DNA from: Sulfolobaceae archaeon
GTDB taxonomy: Archaea; Thermoproteota; Thermoprotei_A; Sulfolobales; Sulfolobaceae
NCBI GenBank assembly: GCA_028277025.1
Contig: JAPYVG010000027.1
Span: forward strand, 1 to 23,337
Direction of reading: 5' to 3'
DNA: 23,337 bases
The position numbers were made by a program, and so were the translations under genes. Of this stretch, positions 14,668 through 22,725 are shown one piece after another. Under the pieces are notes generated by a model. That model had not been told where the DNA came from, did not search any database, and worked only from the letters and a program-made list of their open reading frames with translations. Every line of letters starts with the position of its first letter. Within the stretch, counting starts at the first letter, position 1.

Positions 14668-15564
14668 TCAGACAATCCTTACTGATTTATGAACGCTATC
14701 GTCCATTATAGCTATACAATAGCTTGCCATCCTAACCAACTCCTTGCACGCCTCAGTAATGCTACATGCACTCTCTAATTCTGATATTGTGTTTCTCAGC
14801 CACTGAATATCGCTCAAATCCTCGTTAAAGAACATCTCGGTTGCCTTGTTAAACATTTCCACAACTTTACTGAAAGGTACTAACGCGCTCTCGTCATTAA
14901 CTAGTTGTATGAAGGTCTTAAAATGGGTTACAAACCTGCCCAAATCCCTCATAAATATGGCGTAAAGGATAAGATCTTTAAAGGGAAGATTGAAGTTATA
15001 CTCATCGTCCAGTTGGACTCCAAGAGCTATGTTCCTTATAATACCCCTATAGTCTTTAATTAAACTGTCAGCCCTATAAATCAAGTCTTCCTTTAATTCT
15101 TTTTTAGGATCTTGAAGAACGACTAGTGCATCATTTAAAATCTTCTTTATTTTCTCAACATAACCTCTCACTAGGGAGTTTAAGTCCGTAGTTACGTTAA
15201 AGTTCACATTAAAGGTGACCGAGTTAAACGTTTCATCGACTATCTCGAGGCCCGGGTGAGTCAGCTGTAGCTCCCTTAATCTCTTCTTAACTTCAGAACT
15301 CATAGGGGACTTGGAAGTAATTACTATTTTAGAAATTCCTTGCATGTAATATACGGAGACCAGATATAATGTAGTGTCTAAATCGTTAAACTCGATTACC
15401 TTTTCCGCCTTAATGTCCTTTATGGGCTTAACCTTTAACCCGTCATAAACTTCATAGACCTTTAATTCACTCTTCACGTCAAGGTTGTTTTTCCTAACCC
15501 ACTCACTGGGGACAGATATAATATAACTGCCACCCTTTATTTTTTGAAGCCTCCTAACGCTCAT
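14668..15564 (-). CDS. AbrB-type DNA-binding domain fused to a PhoU-like domain
   Basis: This 298-residue protein starts with a SpoVT/AbrB swapped-hairpin motif, RRLQKIKGGSYIISVPSEWV then RKNNLDVKSELKVYEV (residues 4-40), usually a DNA-binding module. A middle alpha/beta part follows, then a long helical bundle (~130-298) like PhoU. Archaeal AbrB-PhoU fusions are generally annotated as phosphate uptake regulators; the true ligand of most is unknown. A TATA-like atttaaat (15587-15594) lies 26 nt before the ATG, so it has its own leaderless promoter. It sits between two CoA-catabolic transcripts and might regulate them, but nothing in the sequence proves this. No pst phosphate-transport genes are nearby. 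Confidence 0.8.
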   Translation of the reverse strand: MSVRRLQKIKGGSYIISVPSEWVRKNNLDVKSELKVYEVYDGLKVKPIKDIKAEKVIEFNDLDTTLYLVSVYYMQGISKIVITSKSPMSSEVKKRLRELQLTHPGLEIVDETFNSVTFNVNFNVTTDLNSLVRGYVEKIKKILNDALVVLQDPKKELKEDLIYRADSLIKDYRGIIRNIALGVQLDDEYNFNLPFKDLILYAIFMRDLGRFVTHFKTFIQLVNDESALVPFSKVVEMFNKATEMFFNEDLSDIQWLRNTISELESACSITEACKELVRMASYCIAIMDDSVHKSVRIV

Positions 15565-15586
15565 AAAATATTATCAGACAGAAAAA

Positions 15587-15594
15587 ATTTAAAT
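15587..15594 (-). promoter_or_regulatory. TATA box of the AbrB-PhoU gene
   Basis: atttaaat (palindromic) is centred 26 nt upstream of the ATG at 15564, with no ribosome-binding site in between, which fits leaderless expression. Confidence 0.55.
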
Positions 15595-15606
15595 TCATAT
15601 AAATGG

Positions 15607-16371
15607 TCAGGTCTTCCAAGTAGGCTTTCTCTTCTCTACGAAAGCTCTCATACCCTCTTTTCCGTCCTCGCTGGCTAAAGTCACGTAAAATTGCCTCCTC
15701 TCAAAATCTAACCCTTGAGATAATGTAGTCTCTAAAGCCCTGTTAACAGCCTCTTTAGCGAGTTCAACCGCAAATCCGGATTTAGAAGCGATCTCTCTAG
15801 CTAGTCTTATAGCCTCATCCATTAAAGCCTCATCTGGTACTACTTTAACCACTAACCCTCTCTTGTAGGCCTCCCATGCCGAGATCAACTTACCGGTTAA
15901 GACAAGTTCCATGCCCTTATACTTTCCCACGGTTCTTGTTAACCTCTGAGTCCCACCAGCACCGGGTATTATCCCAAGGTTTATTTCTGGTTGACCAAAC
16001 TGTGCACTCTCAGCTGCTATAATCATATCACAAGCCATAGCTAACTCAAGCCCTCCACCAGCAGCTATCCCGTTAATAGCAGCTATTACTGGCTTTCTGA
16101 AAGTCCTCAGTCTCTCCCACATAGGCATATGCCCTTTCCTCGCTACCTCTTCTATACTCATGTTTAACATTTCACTTACGTCCGCACCAGCAGAGAAAGC
16201 CCTACCATTTCCGGTCACGATTACCGCTTTTACTCCCTCCTTTTCTGCTTTGTTAAAAACTTCTACGAAATCCTCCACCATTTCCATATTAATCGCGTTT
16301 AGTTTTTCGGGTCTGTTAAGCCTTACAATCCCTATGTCCTTTACTTTCTCGTAAAGTACAGTCCCGGCCAC
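15607..16371 (-). CDS. Enoyl-CoA hydratase (crotonase family)
   Basis: It adds water to trans-2-enoyl-CoA to give 3-hydroxyacyl-CoA. From the preferred GTG at 16371 (254 residues): substrate and oxyanion-hole segments AFSAGADVSEM and GIAAGGGLELAMACD, with both catalytic glutamates kept, Glu109 (GLELAMA) and Glu129 (FGQPEINLGIIPGAGGTQ), 20 residues apart as in rat mitochondrial hydratase. The start is chosen because a strong ggggtgag lies 5 nt upstream; a GTG at 16380 is also possible, and the ATG at 16422 would overlap the previous gene for 50 bp. It begins 1 bp after the PaaG-like stop, so the two are co-transcribed. It would feed the dehydrogenase encoded at 12528-13541. Confidence 0.92.
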   Translation of the reverse strand: MAGTVLYEKVKDIGIVRLNRPEKLNAINMEMVEDFVEVFNKAEKEGVKAVIVTGNGRAFSAGADVSEMLNMSIEEVARKGHMPMWERLRTFRKPVIAAINGIAAGGGLELAMACDMIIAAESAQFGQPEINLGIIPGAGGTQRLTRTVGKYKGMELVLTGKLISAWEAYKRGLVVKVVPDEALMDEAIRLAREIASKSGFAVELAKEAVNRALETTLSQGLDFERRQFYVTLASEDGKEGMRAFVEKRKPTWKT

Positions 16372-16372
16372 T

Positions 16373-17131
16373 TTACTCACCCCTAAATACCGGGGTTCTG
16401 CGCTCCTTAAACGCGGTAACACCTTCGTTAAAGTCCTTAGACTTACCTAAAGCCCCCTGCATTGCTGCCTCGTAATCGAGGAACTCCTCTAGATCATGGT
16501 AAAGCACGCGGTTAATCAGTCTTTTGCTTGCAGAATAGCTCTTAAATGGGCCGTTTGCTATTTTCTCAGCTCTGTCCAGTGCTTCCTTTAACGGGTCTTC
16601 TACGGTTTCAAAAAGTCCAAGCTTTTCTGCCTCTTCCCCGTTAAATTCTCCTCCTAATAATAAGTATTTTTCTGCTTTTACTCCAGCCAGTCTCAACATC
16701 ATAAGTGTTAACCCGCTGTCAGGGGCTAAGCCTATATTATGGAACGCTGTAACAAACCTAGTGTCTTTCGTTGTAAGTCTTATATCAGTTGCTAATGCCA
16801 AACTTATCCCAGCCCCAGCCGCAACTCCCTTAACAGCTGAGATGAATATCTTAGGCGAAAATCTTATTTCCTTTATTATCACGTGGAACGAACTCCTTAA
16901 ATCTTCTGCTAGGTCATCACTCATTGAATATAAGTCTGCACCTACAGTAAAAGCCCTCCCGGCCCCAGTAATTATAGCTACCCTTTTGTTCGGGTTACGG
17001 TTAAAATCCCTAATAGCCTTTATGAGTGTCTCCCTTAGCTCTTTACTCATTGCGTTTAACTTATCCGGTCTATTTAGGGTTATTAGAGTTATTTTATCTC
17101 CTTTATCCTCTACTATTACTTCTGCCCCCAT
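16373..17131 (-). CDS. Crotonase-family isomerase, PaaG-like
   Basis: This crotonase-fold protein (252 residues from the ATG at 17131) has both hydratase glutamates replaced (AGAGISLALATD; FVTAFHNIGL) but carries GLAPDSG with Asp138, the catalytic Asp position of PaaG (1,2-epoxyphenylacetyl-CoA isomerase) and of enoyl-CoA delta-isomerases. It therefore probably isomerises a double bond or epoxide in a CoA thioester rather than hydrating it. The ATG is favoured over a TTG at 17176, since homologues start just before the first strand (AEVIVEDKGDKITLITLNRP). A TATA-like ctataaat (about 17222-17229) implies a short leader. It heads the two-gene unit with the hydratase and is divergent from the thiolase operon. 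Context with a PaaK-like ligase and a diiron protein makes an aromatic substrate attractive but unproven. Confidence 0.83.
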   Translation of the reverse strand: MGAEVIVEDKGDKITLITLNRPDKLNAMSKELRETLIKAIRDFNRNPNKRVAIITGAGRAFTVGADLYSMSDDLAEDLRSSFHVIIKEIRFSPKIFISAVKGVAAGAGISLALATDIRLTTKDTRFVTAFHNIGLAPDSGLTLMMLRLAGVKAEKYLLLGGEFNGEEAEKLGLFETVEDPLKEALDRAEKIANGPFKSYSASKRLINRVLYHDLEEFLDYEAAMQGALGKSKDFNEGVTAFKERRTPVFRGE

Positions 17132-17221
17132 CAATCTTCTCTCTGAAAAGGAGATTTTATTTCTTACTAGTATCAAATTTTCAGCGTGTCGAGTAAAAAT
17201 AGATCTTACGTACTCTAATTC

Positions 17222-17270
17222 ATTTATAGTCCAACATTAGAAAAGCATGTTTACAATAAAATATTTAAAT
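17222..17270. promoter_or_regulatory. Divergent promoter region between the two CoA-catabolic operons
   Basis: For the plus strand, atttaaat (17263-17270) is centred 25 nt before the GTG at 17291, giving a leaderless thiolase transcript. For the minus strand, ctataaat (17222-17229) gives a transcript start near 17200. The two boxes are ~40 bp apart, so a single regulator could control both operons. No clear operator palindrome is seen apart from the AT-rich boxes themselves. Confidence 0.5.
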
Positions 17271-17290
17271 TATTTAAACAACATTTAATT

Positions 17291-18454
17291 GTGAACAGAA
17301 GAGTAGGCATCATCGGAGTAGGGATGAGCAAGTTCGGAAAAAGGCAAGATGTTACAGTAAGGGAACTAGCATGGGAGGCCGTTAAAGAGGCCTTTGAAGA
17401 CGCGGGCTTAACGCAAAAAGACATTCAACTGACAGTTATAGGGAGCACTGCTTATAGGGGTACAGAAATTTACCCCGCACCTCCAGTTTCAGAGTATTGT
17501 GGGCTTGTCGGGAAGTCACCTATAAGAGTTGAAGCAGCGTGTGCAACTGGGAGTTCTGCAATATTTACTGCAGTAAATGCTGTAGCCTCTGGAATGGTTG
17601 ATATTGCATTAGTAATAGGAGTTGATAAGATGACAGAAGTTGATACTGCAACTTCATTAGCGATAGGCGGTAGGGGTGGAAATTACTATTGGGAGTTCCA
17701 CATGTACGGTACAACGTTCCCTACTTATTACGCACTTTATGCCACAAGACATATGGCCTTATACGGTACCACTGAGGAAGACATGGCTTTAGCGGCCGTA
17801 AAGGCTCATAAATACGCTTCTTATAATGAAAAAGCACACTTTAGGAACAAGATAACGGTTGAAGACGTTTTAAAGTCCAGGGTAGTATCGTGGCCTATTA
17901 AGTTACTTGACTCTTCCCCAATAAGTGATGGTGCTGCAGCCGCCATAATTGCATCTGAAGAGAAGATTAGGGAACTGAAGATAGACACCCCTATCTGGAT
18001 TAGGGGAATGGGTTATGGTAGTGATACTTCCTATATTGCTGCGAGAGGAGAATGGGTAGGGTTAAAGGCTGCTAGAGACGCTGCGTATATGGCTTATAAA
18101 ATGAGTGGTTATACTCCGCAAGACATAGAATACGCTACAGTTCACGATTGCTTTACAATTGCCGAGATCATGGCTTATGAGGATTTAGGATTCGTTGAAA
18201 AGGGTAAGGGTTCTTCTTTACTTAGAGAAGGGCAGACTGAAAAGGACGGTAAAGTCGCGGTGAACCTCTTCGGGGGGTTGAAAGCTAAAGGCCACCCATT
18301 AGGTGCCACTGGGGTGGCTATGGCTTATGAGATAGTTAAACAGTTGAGGGAGGAAGCTGGCCCAGTACAGCACTCGTTTAAGAAGTATGTTGCCTTATCC
18401 CATAACGTTGGTGGGACTGGGCATTACGCTTACGTATTTATTTATAATAGGTGA
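17291..18454 (+). CDS. SCP-x-type thiolase (acetyl-CoA C-acyltransferase-like)
   Basis: This 387-residue thiolase-fold protein should cleave 3-oxoacyl-CoA with CoA, or catalyse a related C-C bond reaction. The nucleophile is Cys84 in EAACATGSSA; His in VHDCFTIAE and in LKAKGHPLGATG complete the active site. The terminal block is LSHNVGGTGHYAYV, with the usual CxG cysteine region replaced by Asn-Val-Gly-Gly, as in archaeal SCP-x thiolases that work with a DUF35 partner. It starts leaderless at a GTG. The stop overlaps the start of the DUF35 gene (gtga), and a PaaK-like ligase follows, forming a three-gene operon. In archaea such thiolase/DUF35 pairs can form a complex with HMG-CoA synthase, but none is seen here, so a catabolic role is preferred. 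Confidence 0.88.
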   Translation: MNRRVGIIGVGMSKFGKRQDVTVRELAWEAVKEAFEDAGLTQKDIQLTVIGSTAYRGTEIYPAPPVSEYCGLVGKSPIRVEAACATGSSAIFTAVNAVASGMVDIALVIGVDKMTEVDTATSLAIGGRGGNYYWEFHMYGTTFPTYYALYATRHMALYGTTEEDMALAAVKAHKYASYNEKAHFRNKITVEDVLKSRVVSWPIKLLDSSPISDGAAAAIIASEEKIRELKIDTPIWIRGMGYGSDTSYIAARGEWVGLKAARDAAYMAYKMSGYTPQDIEYATVHDCFTIAEIMAYEDLGFVEKGKGSSLLREGQTEKDGKVAVNLFGGLKAKGHPLGATGVAMAYEIVKQLREEAGPVQHSFKKYVALSHNVGGTGHYAYVFIYNR

Positions 18455-18849
18455 TGGTTATGGAAGGAATTCCCTTAATCTTAAAATATACCCTCCCGGC
18501 GGAAGAGTTGTATAAGCCGTTCTGGGAGGGTTTAAAGAGAGGAGAAGTTTTAGGAACTAAGTGTAAACGTTGCGGCACTATTTATTTCCCGCCCCAAAGG
18601 GATTGTCCAAAGTGTATGGTTTCAGATATGGAATGGTTTAATGTAGGCAAAGAGGGAGAGTTAATGACTTACAGTATTGTTAAACAAAAGCCTCAAGGTT
18701 TTGAACAATATGAGGATTACACTATAGGGATTGTTAGGACTGAGAAGGGTGTAGACTTAATGTGTTGGGTTATCGGGAAGCCCCGTGTGGGGGCAAAGGT
18801 CTCTCTCACCTCTGATGGTAACCGTGTTTTATGTGGGGTGAGAGAATGA
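18451..18849 (+). CDS. DUF35 zinc-ribbon/OB-fold protein, thiolase partner
   Basis: This 132-residue protein has an N-terminal helix (AEELYKPFWEGLKRGEVLGT), a rubredoxin-like zinc ribbon (Cys38, Cys41, Cys52, Cys55 in CKRCGTIYFPPQRDCPKC), then an OB-fold (GELMTYSIVKQKPQGFEQYE, GIVRTEKG, VGAKVSL). Known DUF35 proteins bind CoA substrates or bridge enzyme complexes with SCP-x thiolases (archaeal acetoacetyl-CoA thiolase complex) or with hydratases in steroid breakdown (ChsH2). The 4-bp overlap with the thiolase supports a complex. The start may be the GTG at 18451 or the ATG at 18454. Its end overlaps the CoA ligase start (atga). Confidence 0.88.
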   Translation: MMVMEGIPLILKYTLPAEELYKPFWEGLKRGEVLGTKCKRCGTIYFPPQRDCPKCMVSDMEWFNVGKEGELMTYSIVKQKPQGFEQYEDYTIGIVRTEKGVDLMCWVIGKPRVGAKVSLTSDGNRVLCGVRE

Positions 18850-20129
18850 TTTTGTACGACGAGACAGACCCCAAATCATTATCTAAAGAGGAGATAAAAG
18901 AAGTACAACAGTTCAGGTTTAGGAGGACTATTAAGAGAGTATTTGAGTCAAGCCCCTTCTATCATAAGGTTTTTAAGGAGAGGGGTTTAAAACCAGACGA
19001 TATAAAAACGCCAGACGATCTAGTAAAGCTACCCTTCACTACAAAAGACGATCTGAGGAAATACGCATATCCTTATGGAGGGGATTTCTTAACAGTACCA
19101 TTAGACCAAATAGTAGGTTGGCATATGACTAGCGGGACTACCGGAGTCCCTACAGTAGGTGCTTATACCTCGTCAGATATAGAGTTGTGGGCAAACTTAG
19201 TCGCTAGGAGTTTAAGAACTGCTGGAGTTACTAGAAGTGATATAGTAGCTAACGTTTATGGTTACGGTCTCTTTACTGGAGGAATAGGTCTTCATATGGG
19301 AATACAAAAGGTAGGGGCAAAGGTAATCCCGTGGAGTACGGGTAGGACTGAAGCACTAGTGAAGACCCTTAAGGACTTCAAAGTTACTGTAATAACTGGT
19401 ACCCCGTCTTATGAACTTTATATTGCAGAAAAAATTAAGGAGGCCGGACTTGACTTGGAGAAGGACTTAAGCTTACGATTAGCAATTCCGGGTGCGGAGG
19501 CAATGACTACTGAAATGCTGTATAGGATTGATAAAGAGTTGGGCTTAACAGCTCACGGAGGGAGTGCTCGGGAAATCTACGGCCTTACAGAGGCGATAGG
19601 GCCCGGTGTTGCACAAGAGTGTCCTTATGACGAGCATAAGAAGATGCATATCTGGACTGACCACTTCTACGTGGAGATTATAGACCCTGATACCGGTGAA
19701 AGGGTTGGTGAGGGTGAGGAGGGGGAGTTAGTTATAACTCACTTGACCAGGGAGGGGATGCCGTTAATTCGCTATAGGACTAGGGACATAACCAAGCTTG
19801 AGGAAAGTAATGACGATATTCCGTTTCCGACTATTGAGATCATAAAGGGGAGAGTTGATGATGTCATATTTTATAAAGGTGTTAAAATCTACCCTACTGC
19901 GATAAATGAGGTATTGATGAAATATCCTGAGGTTAAGGAGTATCAAATAGTTATCACTAAAGAGCCGGCAAAGTTCGAAATCCTCGTAGAGACTAATAAG
20001 CCTTCTGAAGAGTTGAGGAGTAAGCTTGTGGCTGAAATTCAAGCTGTTGCATTTGTTACTCCAGTAATCCAATTCGTCAACGGTTTACCTAGATGGGAAG
20101 GTAAGTCTAAGAGGGTTGTTATAAAGTGA
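18846..20129 (+). CDS. AMP-forming CoA ligase, PaaK (phenylacetate-CoA ligase)-like
   Basis: It should activate an aromatic or other carboxylic acid to its CoA thioester with ATP, the entry step of the pathway encoded here. Family marks (427 residues): SSPFYHKVFKERG near the N-terminus, P-loop HMTSGTTGVPT, YGLFTGGIG, VITGTPSYELYIAEKI, REIYGLTEAIGPGVAQEC, EEGELVITHLTREGMPLIRY-RTRD, and the hinge/C-terminal GRVDDVIFYKGVKIYP and WEGKSKRVV. These match PaaK rather than acetyl-CoA synthetase types. The ATG at 18846 is preferred to 18831 because it overlaps the DUF35 stop (atga) and follows ggggtgag (18835-18842). The substrate is uncertain: PaaK homologues also act on benzoate-like or unknown acids. 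Last gene of the plus-strand operon, followed by T-rich runs. Confidence 0.9.
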   Translation: MILYDETDPKSLSKEEIKEVQQFRFRRTIKRVFESSPFYHKVFKERGLKPDDIKTPDDLVKLPFTTKDDLRKYAYPYGGDFLTVPLDQIVGWHMTSGTTGVPTVGAYTSSDIELWANLVARSLRTAGVTRSDIVANVYGYGLFTGGIGLHMGIQKVGAKVIPWSTGRTEALVKTLKDFKVTVITGTPSYELYIAEKIKEAGLDLEKDLSLRLAIPGAEAMTTEMLYRIDKELGLTAHGGSAREIYGLTEAIGPGVAQECPYDEHKKMHIWTDHFYVEIIDPDTGERVGEGEEGELVITHLTREGMPLIRYRTRDITKLEESNDDIPFPTIEIIKGRVDDVIFYKGVKIYPTAINEVLMKYPEVKEYQIVITKEPAKFEILVETNKPSEELRSKLVAEIQAVAFVTPVIQFVNGLPRWEGKSKRVVIK

Positions 20130-20131
20130 AC

Positions 20132-20160
20132 TATTTTTTACTAATTAACAATTTTTTTCC
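20132..20160 (+). terminator. T-rich termination region after the CoA ligase
   Basis: Two T runs (ttttttact and aatttttttccc) begin right after the PaaK-like stop. Archaeal transcription ends at such U-rich stretches without needing a hairpin. Confidence 0.5.
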
Positions 20161-20285
20161 CTTCACTTTCTCCGCCACGTATGGTTTAAGCTAAAGACGG
20201 TGTTTTGTTCATATATTAAAATAAGGTTGGCATTTGCGTAAACTTAGATTTGTAGTTTGATACTGGTATACACTTAGTTAATTTA

Positions 20286-20314
20286 TTCACGAATTTTAGC
20301 TTAAGGTTCGTGAA
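20286..20314 (+). repeat. 8-bp perfect inverted repeat
   Basis: ttcacgaa (20286-20293) and ttcgtgaa (20307-20314) are inverted complements, 13 nt apart, in the 266-bp gene-free stretch 20130-20395 between convergent operons. It could be a protein-binding site or a hairpin; nothing else is recognised there. Confidence 0.55.
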
Positions 20315-20395
20315 AATATATTAGATCAAGCAAGTTGTACTAATTGTCCAACTATGAGCTATTCTTATAGATTTTCTACTTAATAATAGGGAGGA

Positions 20396-20893
20396 CTACT
20401 GTTCTTTTTCACTAGAAAGTATTTCTATTCCAGAAGCGAAAAAACTAGGTATAAGTAGTACTATTGAAAAAGGAGTGAAAAATTCCGCTAAGAGGTAAAA
20501 TGAAGAAATTCCCCATAATACCTTACTTATTAAAGAATCGCATTGTGGAACGACTGAGAGGAATAAGCACATTGCAACTATTCCGAAAATAATTAGCATT
20601 ATAATGTTATGGAGGAAAATAAAGAGTATAAGAACCGTTGAATACATCACCACTAGAACCATAATGTAGCCTTCGCGAGTTAAGATGTATAAGAGAACAA
20701 AGAGTGATGGGATCCCAATTAGTTGAGCATCTAGGAAGAATAATGAAGTGTCATGAGTATAAAAGAGAAAACTGGGAGTGGGTAAGGGGCTAACCGTTAA
20801 AAATGCGGATAAATCGTATGCAAGGAAAATCGAGAGGAAAAAGATAACATAAATGAAATAGAAAATTGATAGTCCTCTCATCATCTCACCCAT
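20396..20893 (-). CDS. Small polytopic membrane protein, function unknown
   Basis: This 165-residue protein is very hydrophobic, with four to five likely membrane helices: about 8-30, 58-75, 77-95, 96-115 and 122-155. It ends in a short charged tail (GIEILSSEKEQ). No family is recognised. Its ATG overlaps the end of the large secreted-protein gene by 8 bp (atgggtga), so both are translated from one message and probably form a membrane complex with it. An internal ATG at residue 4 would also fit. Confidence 0.65.
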   Translation of the reverse strand: MGEMMRGLSIFYFIYVIFFLSIFLAYDLSAFLTVSPLPTPSFLFYTHDTSLFFLDAQLIGIPSLFVLLYILTREGYIMVLVVMYSTVLILFIFLHNIIMLIIFGIVAMCLFLSVVPQCDSLISKVLWGISSFYLLAEFFTPFSIVLLIPSFFASGIEILSSEKEQ

Positions 20894-22502
20894 TATAGTA
20901 TGTAGAATAGTTTAAGAAGAAACCTAATAGAGGCGTCTCTACGTTAACAGAATAATTCAAGAAACTAACGTAAATTTGCCCACTGCTAAAGTTTGTAAAG
21001 TATATACTTGTACTAGTATACGTAAAATAATCCTCTACCGTAGTATAGCTACTGAAGGGCATATAGTCTACGAAGTCTACTGTAATAGTTAACCCAGCAT
21101 CTATTGGAACATTTAATACTGGGATTAAAGTGAGTAAAAGGTCGACAATATCAAATGGTACCATAGCGACTCTACCGTTTTTCACGTACTGATTTAAATA
21201 GCCTCCAGTAAAGTAAATTAAATTCATCCCACCTACTTTCATTTCCCCCTTAACACTAATTTTCCCATTATTCCATGATCCGTAACCGTAAGGAACTACT
21301 TTAGGTATTTGGTTCGTTTCGTTAAATAAGTAAAACAAGTATGTGACACTGCCGTTCCCAATTGGGAGAATGTAGTAATGTTTACCGTTTGAAGTAGTGA
21401 ATATCACGCAAGAATCACCATTACTCGTTTCAACAGAGGTACCGATTTTATTGGGATTAGCCCATAGGACTTCAAAAACAGTAACATAATACTTAGGCTC
21501 TACTTGATAAGTAACAACGGCTATTGTAGCATTATAATATGTGTACATTGTGGGATAATCTAATTTAGAGAGAAAATACTCACAATTTCCAAACGAAATA
21601 ACCCAGTTAACGTTTGCCGAATACGAAACTCCTATGTAAGGACCACCGGCATAAGTGGAATTACTCACAGCATACCAAATTACTTCACCAGAGAGAGCTG
21701 TAGTGAGCGTGATGAACATGTACTTATCATATTTATTTACGTTATTACTTACTGTTACCCAGTTTAATGGTATTGAAAGGTTGTAAAAGTATGTAATATT
21801 TACTATTGGAAGACACTGGTAGAATGGAGGTACCTTTGGTTCTATTACTCCCTCAGTACTCATATTTACTATAAAAGGATAGTTTTTTCCAGCTCCACAA
21901 CTATAGCAATATGGATATGTGTTTTTGATTATAGCACTTCTTATTTGCCTTACTTTGTTTATAATCTGTGTAGTGTTTATGTTTATTATTTTTTGTGGTA
22001 TATTAATTTTTGAAATTATTTGTATCGGCTTGTCATTTAATATCCACATCGGGTTATACATTATTTCTTCCGCAGTGCTATACGTTTTATTATTCATTTT
22101 ATAAGTTACGAATACTAATAGTGATGTGTTAACGTCCTTAAATCTATTCCAAGGTTTCACGTAATTTGCTAGTGAGGAAAATGGAATTGCCAGCGAGCTA
22201 CCGTAATACTCTTCGAAGAACTTAATGCTATTAGGTAAGTTAACATAAACGGAAATCAGTGCATTTACTGGATTTCCGTGAAAATATGGTTTAATTATAA
22301 AGGAGGGGTCAATAGAATTTATGAAGTATTCTATTATACCATTAGATGTTTTCTGGTACCCAATCAACATAGGTGTAAACAAGTAAATTATGGATAAAGC
22401 AGAAGTAATCAGAACAATTGAAATTACAAATAATGATAATAACTTGTGGTTAACTACTAATCTCTCAGCTTTTTTAAAAAGGTAGAATCTTTTATCATTC
22501 AC
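20886..22502 (-). CDS. Large membrane-anchored extracellular glycoprotein, function unknown
   Basis: The 538-residue protein has a basic N-terminus (KRFYLFKKAERLVVNHK), one membrane helix (about residues 19-44, LLSLFVISIVLITSALSIIY) and then ~490 mostly beta residues outside the cell. I count 13 N-glycosylation sequons (for example NTS, NKT, NTT, NMS, NIT, NLS, NST, NAT, NGS, NET, NFS, NYS twice), typical of heavily glycosylated Sulfolobales surface proteins. A CxxC (YPYCYSCGAG) might form a disulfide. A hydrophobic stretch (VDLLLTLIPVLNVPIDAG) near residue 465 may be a second membrane-associated segment. The start is GTG at 22502, ~26 nt from a palindromic AT-rich promoter. It is co-transcribed with the membrane gene at 20396. 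No known catalytic motif is seen. Confidence 0.7.
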   Translation of the reverse strand: MNDKRFYLFKKAERLVVNHKLLSLFVISIVLITSALSIIYLFTPMLIGYQKTSNGIIEYFINSIDPSFIIKPYFHGNPVNALISVYVNLPNSIKFFEEYYGSSLAIPFSSLANYVKPWNRFKDVNTSLLVFVTYKMNNKTYSTAEEIMYNPMWILNDKPIQIISKINIPQKIININTTQIINKVRQIRSAIIKNTYPYCYSCGAGKNYPFIVNMSTEGVIEPKVPPFYQCLPIVNITYFYNLSIPLNWVTVSNNVNKYDKYMFITLTTALSGEVIWYAVSNSTYAGGPYIGVSYSANVNWVISFGNCEYFLSKLDYPTMYTYYNATIAVVTYQVEPKYYVTVFEVLWANPNKIGTSVETSNGDSCVIFTTSNGKHYYILPIGNGSVTYLFYLFNETNQIPKVVPYGYGSWNNGKISVKGEMKVGGMNLIYFTGGYLNQYVKNGRVAMVPFDIVDLLLTLIPVLNVPIDAGLTITVDFVDYMPFSSYTTVEDYFTYTSTSIYFTNFSSGQIYVSFLNYSVNVETPLLGFFLNYSTYYNG

Positions 22503-22518
22503 CGTATTTCACAACTTC

Positions 22519-22537
22519 AGTATTTTAATAAAATACT
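22519..22537 (-). promoter_or_regulatory. Palindromic TATA region of the glycoprotein operon
   Basis: agtatttta-a-taaaatact is a perfect 9-bp inverted repeat with one central base, centred 26 nt upstream of the GTG at 22502. It thus covers the expected TATA position. A repressor could bind the palindrome and block TBP, but AT-rich palindromes also arise by chance in such DNA. Confidence 0.45.
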
Positions 22538-22694
22538 ATATAAAACTTGTTCAAAACAGATAATTTTGCCATCTGTGTATAGAGAAGAAATAATCAATGC
22601 ATAGTAAAGGAATTACCTCATAGAGGAAAGAGATCCAGGTTTTAATTAAGCGAAATAATTTTTCATTTTAATCAGAAAATTGTTTACTAGTAAA

Positions 22695-22703
22695 GTTTAA
22701 ATA
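22695..22703 (+). promoter_or_regulatory. TATA box of the four-cysteine microprotein
   Basis: gtttaaata is centred about 27 nt upstream of the ATG at 22726, with no ribosome-binding site between. This marks a leaderless gene and is the main support for the short frame that follows. Confidence 0.5.
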
Positions 22704-22725
22704 ACTTAAGCAACTTACTTATCTT

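Noticed and set aside
16761..17240. 159-residue plus-strand frame opposite the PaaG-like gene
   Set aside because: Antisense shadow of a crotonase-family gene.
21919..22104. 61-residue hydrophobic plus-strand frame
   Set aside because: It is the reverse of an Asn/Ile-rich part of the glycoprotein gene; AT-rich DNA produces such hydrophobic shadows.
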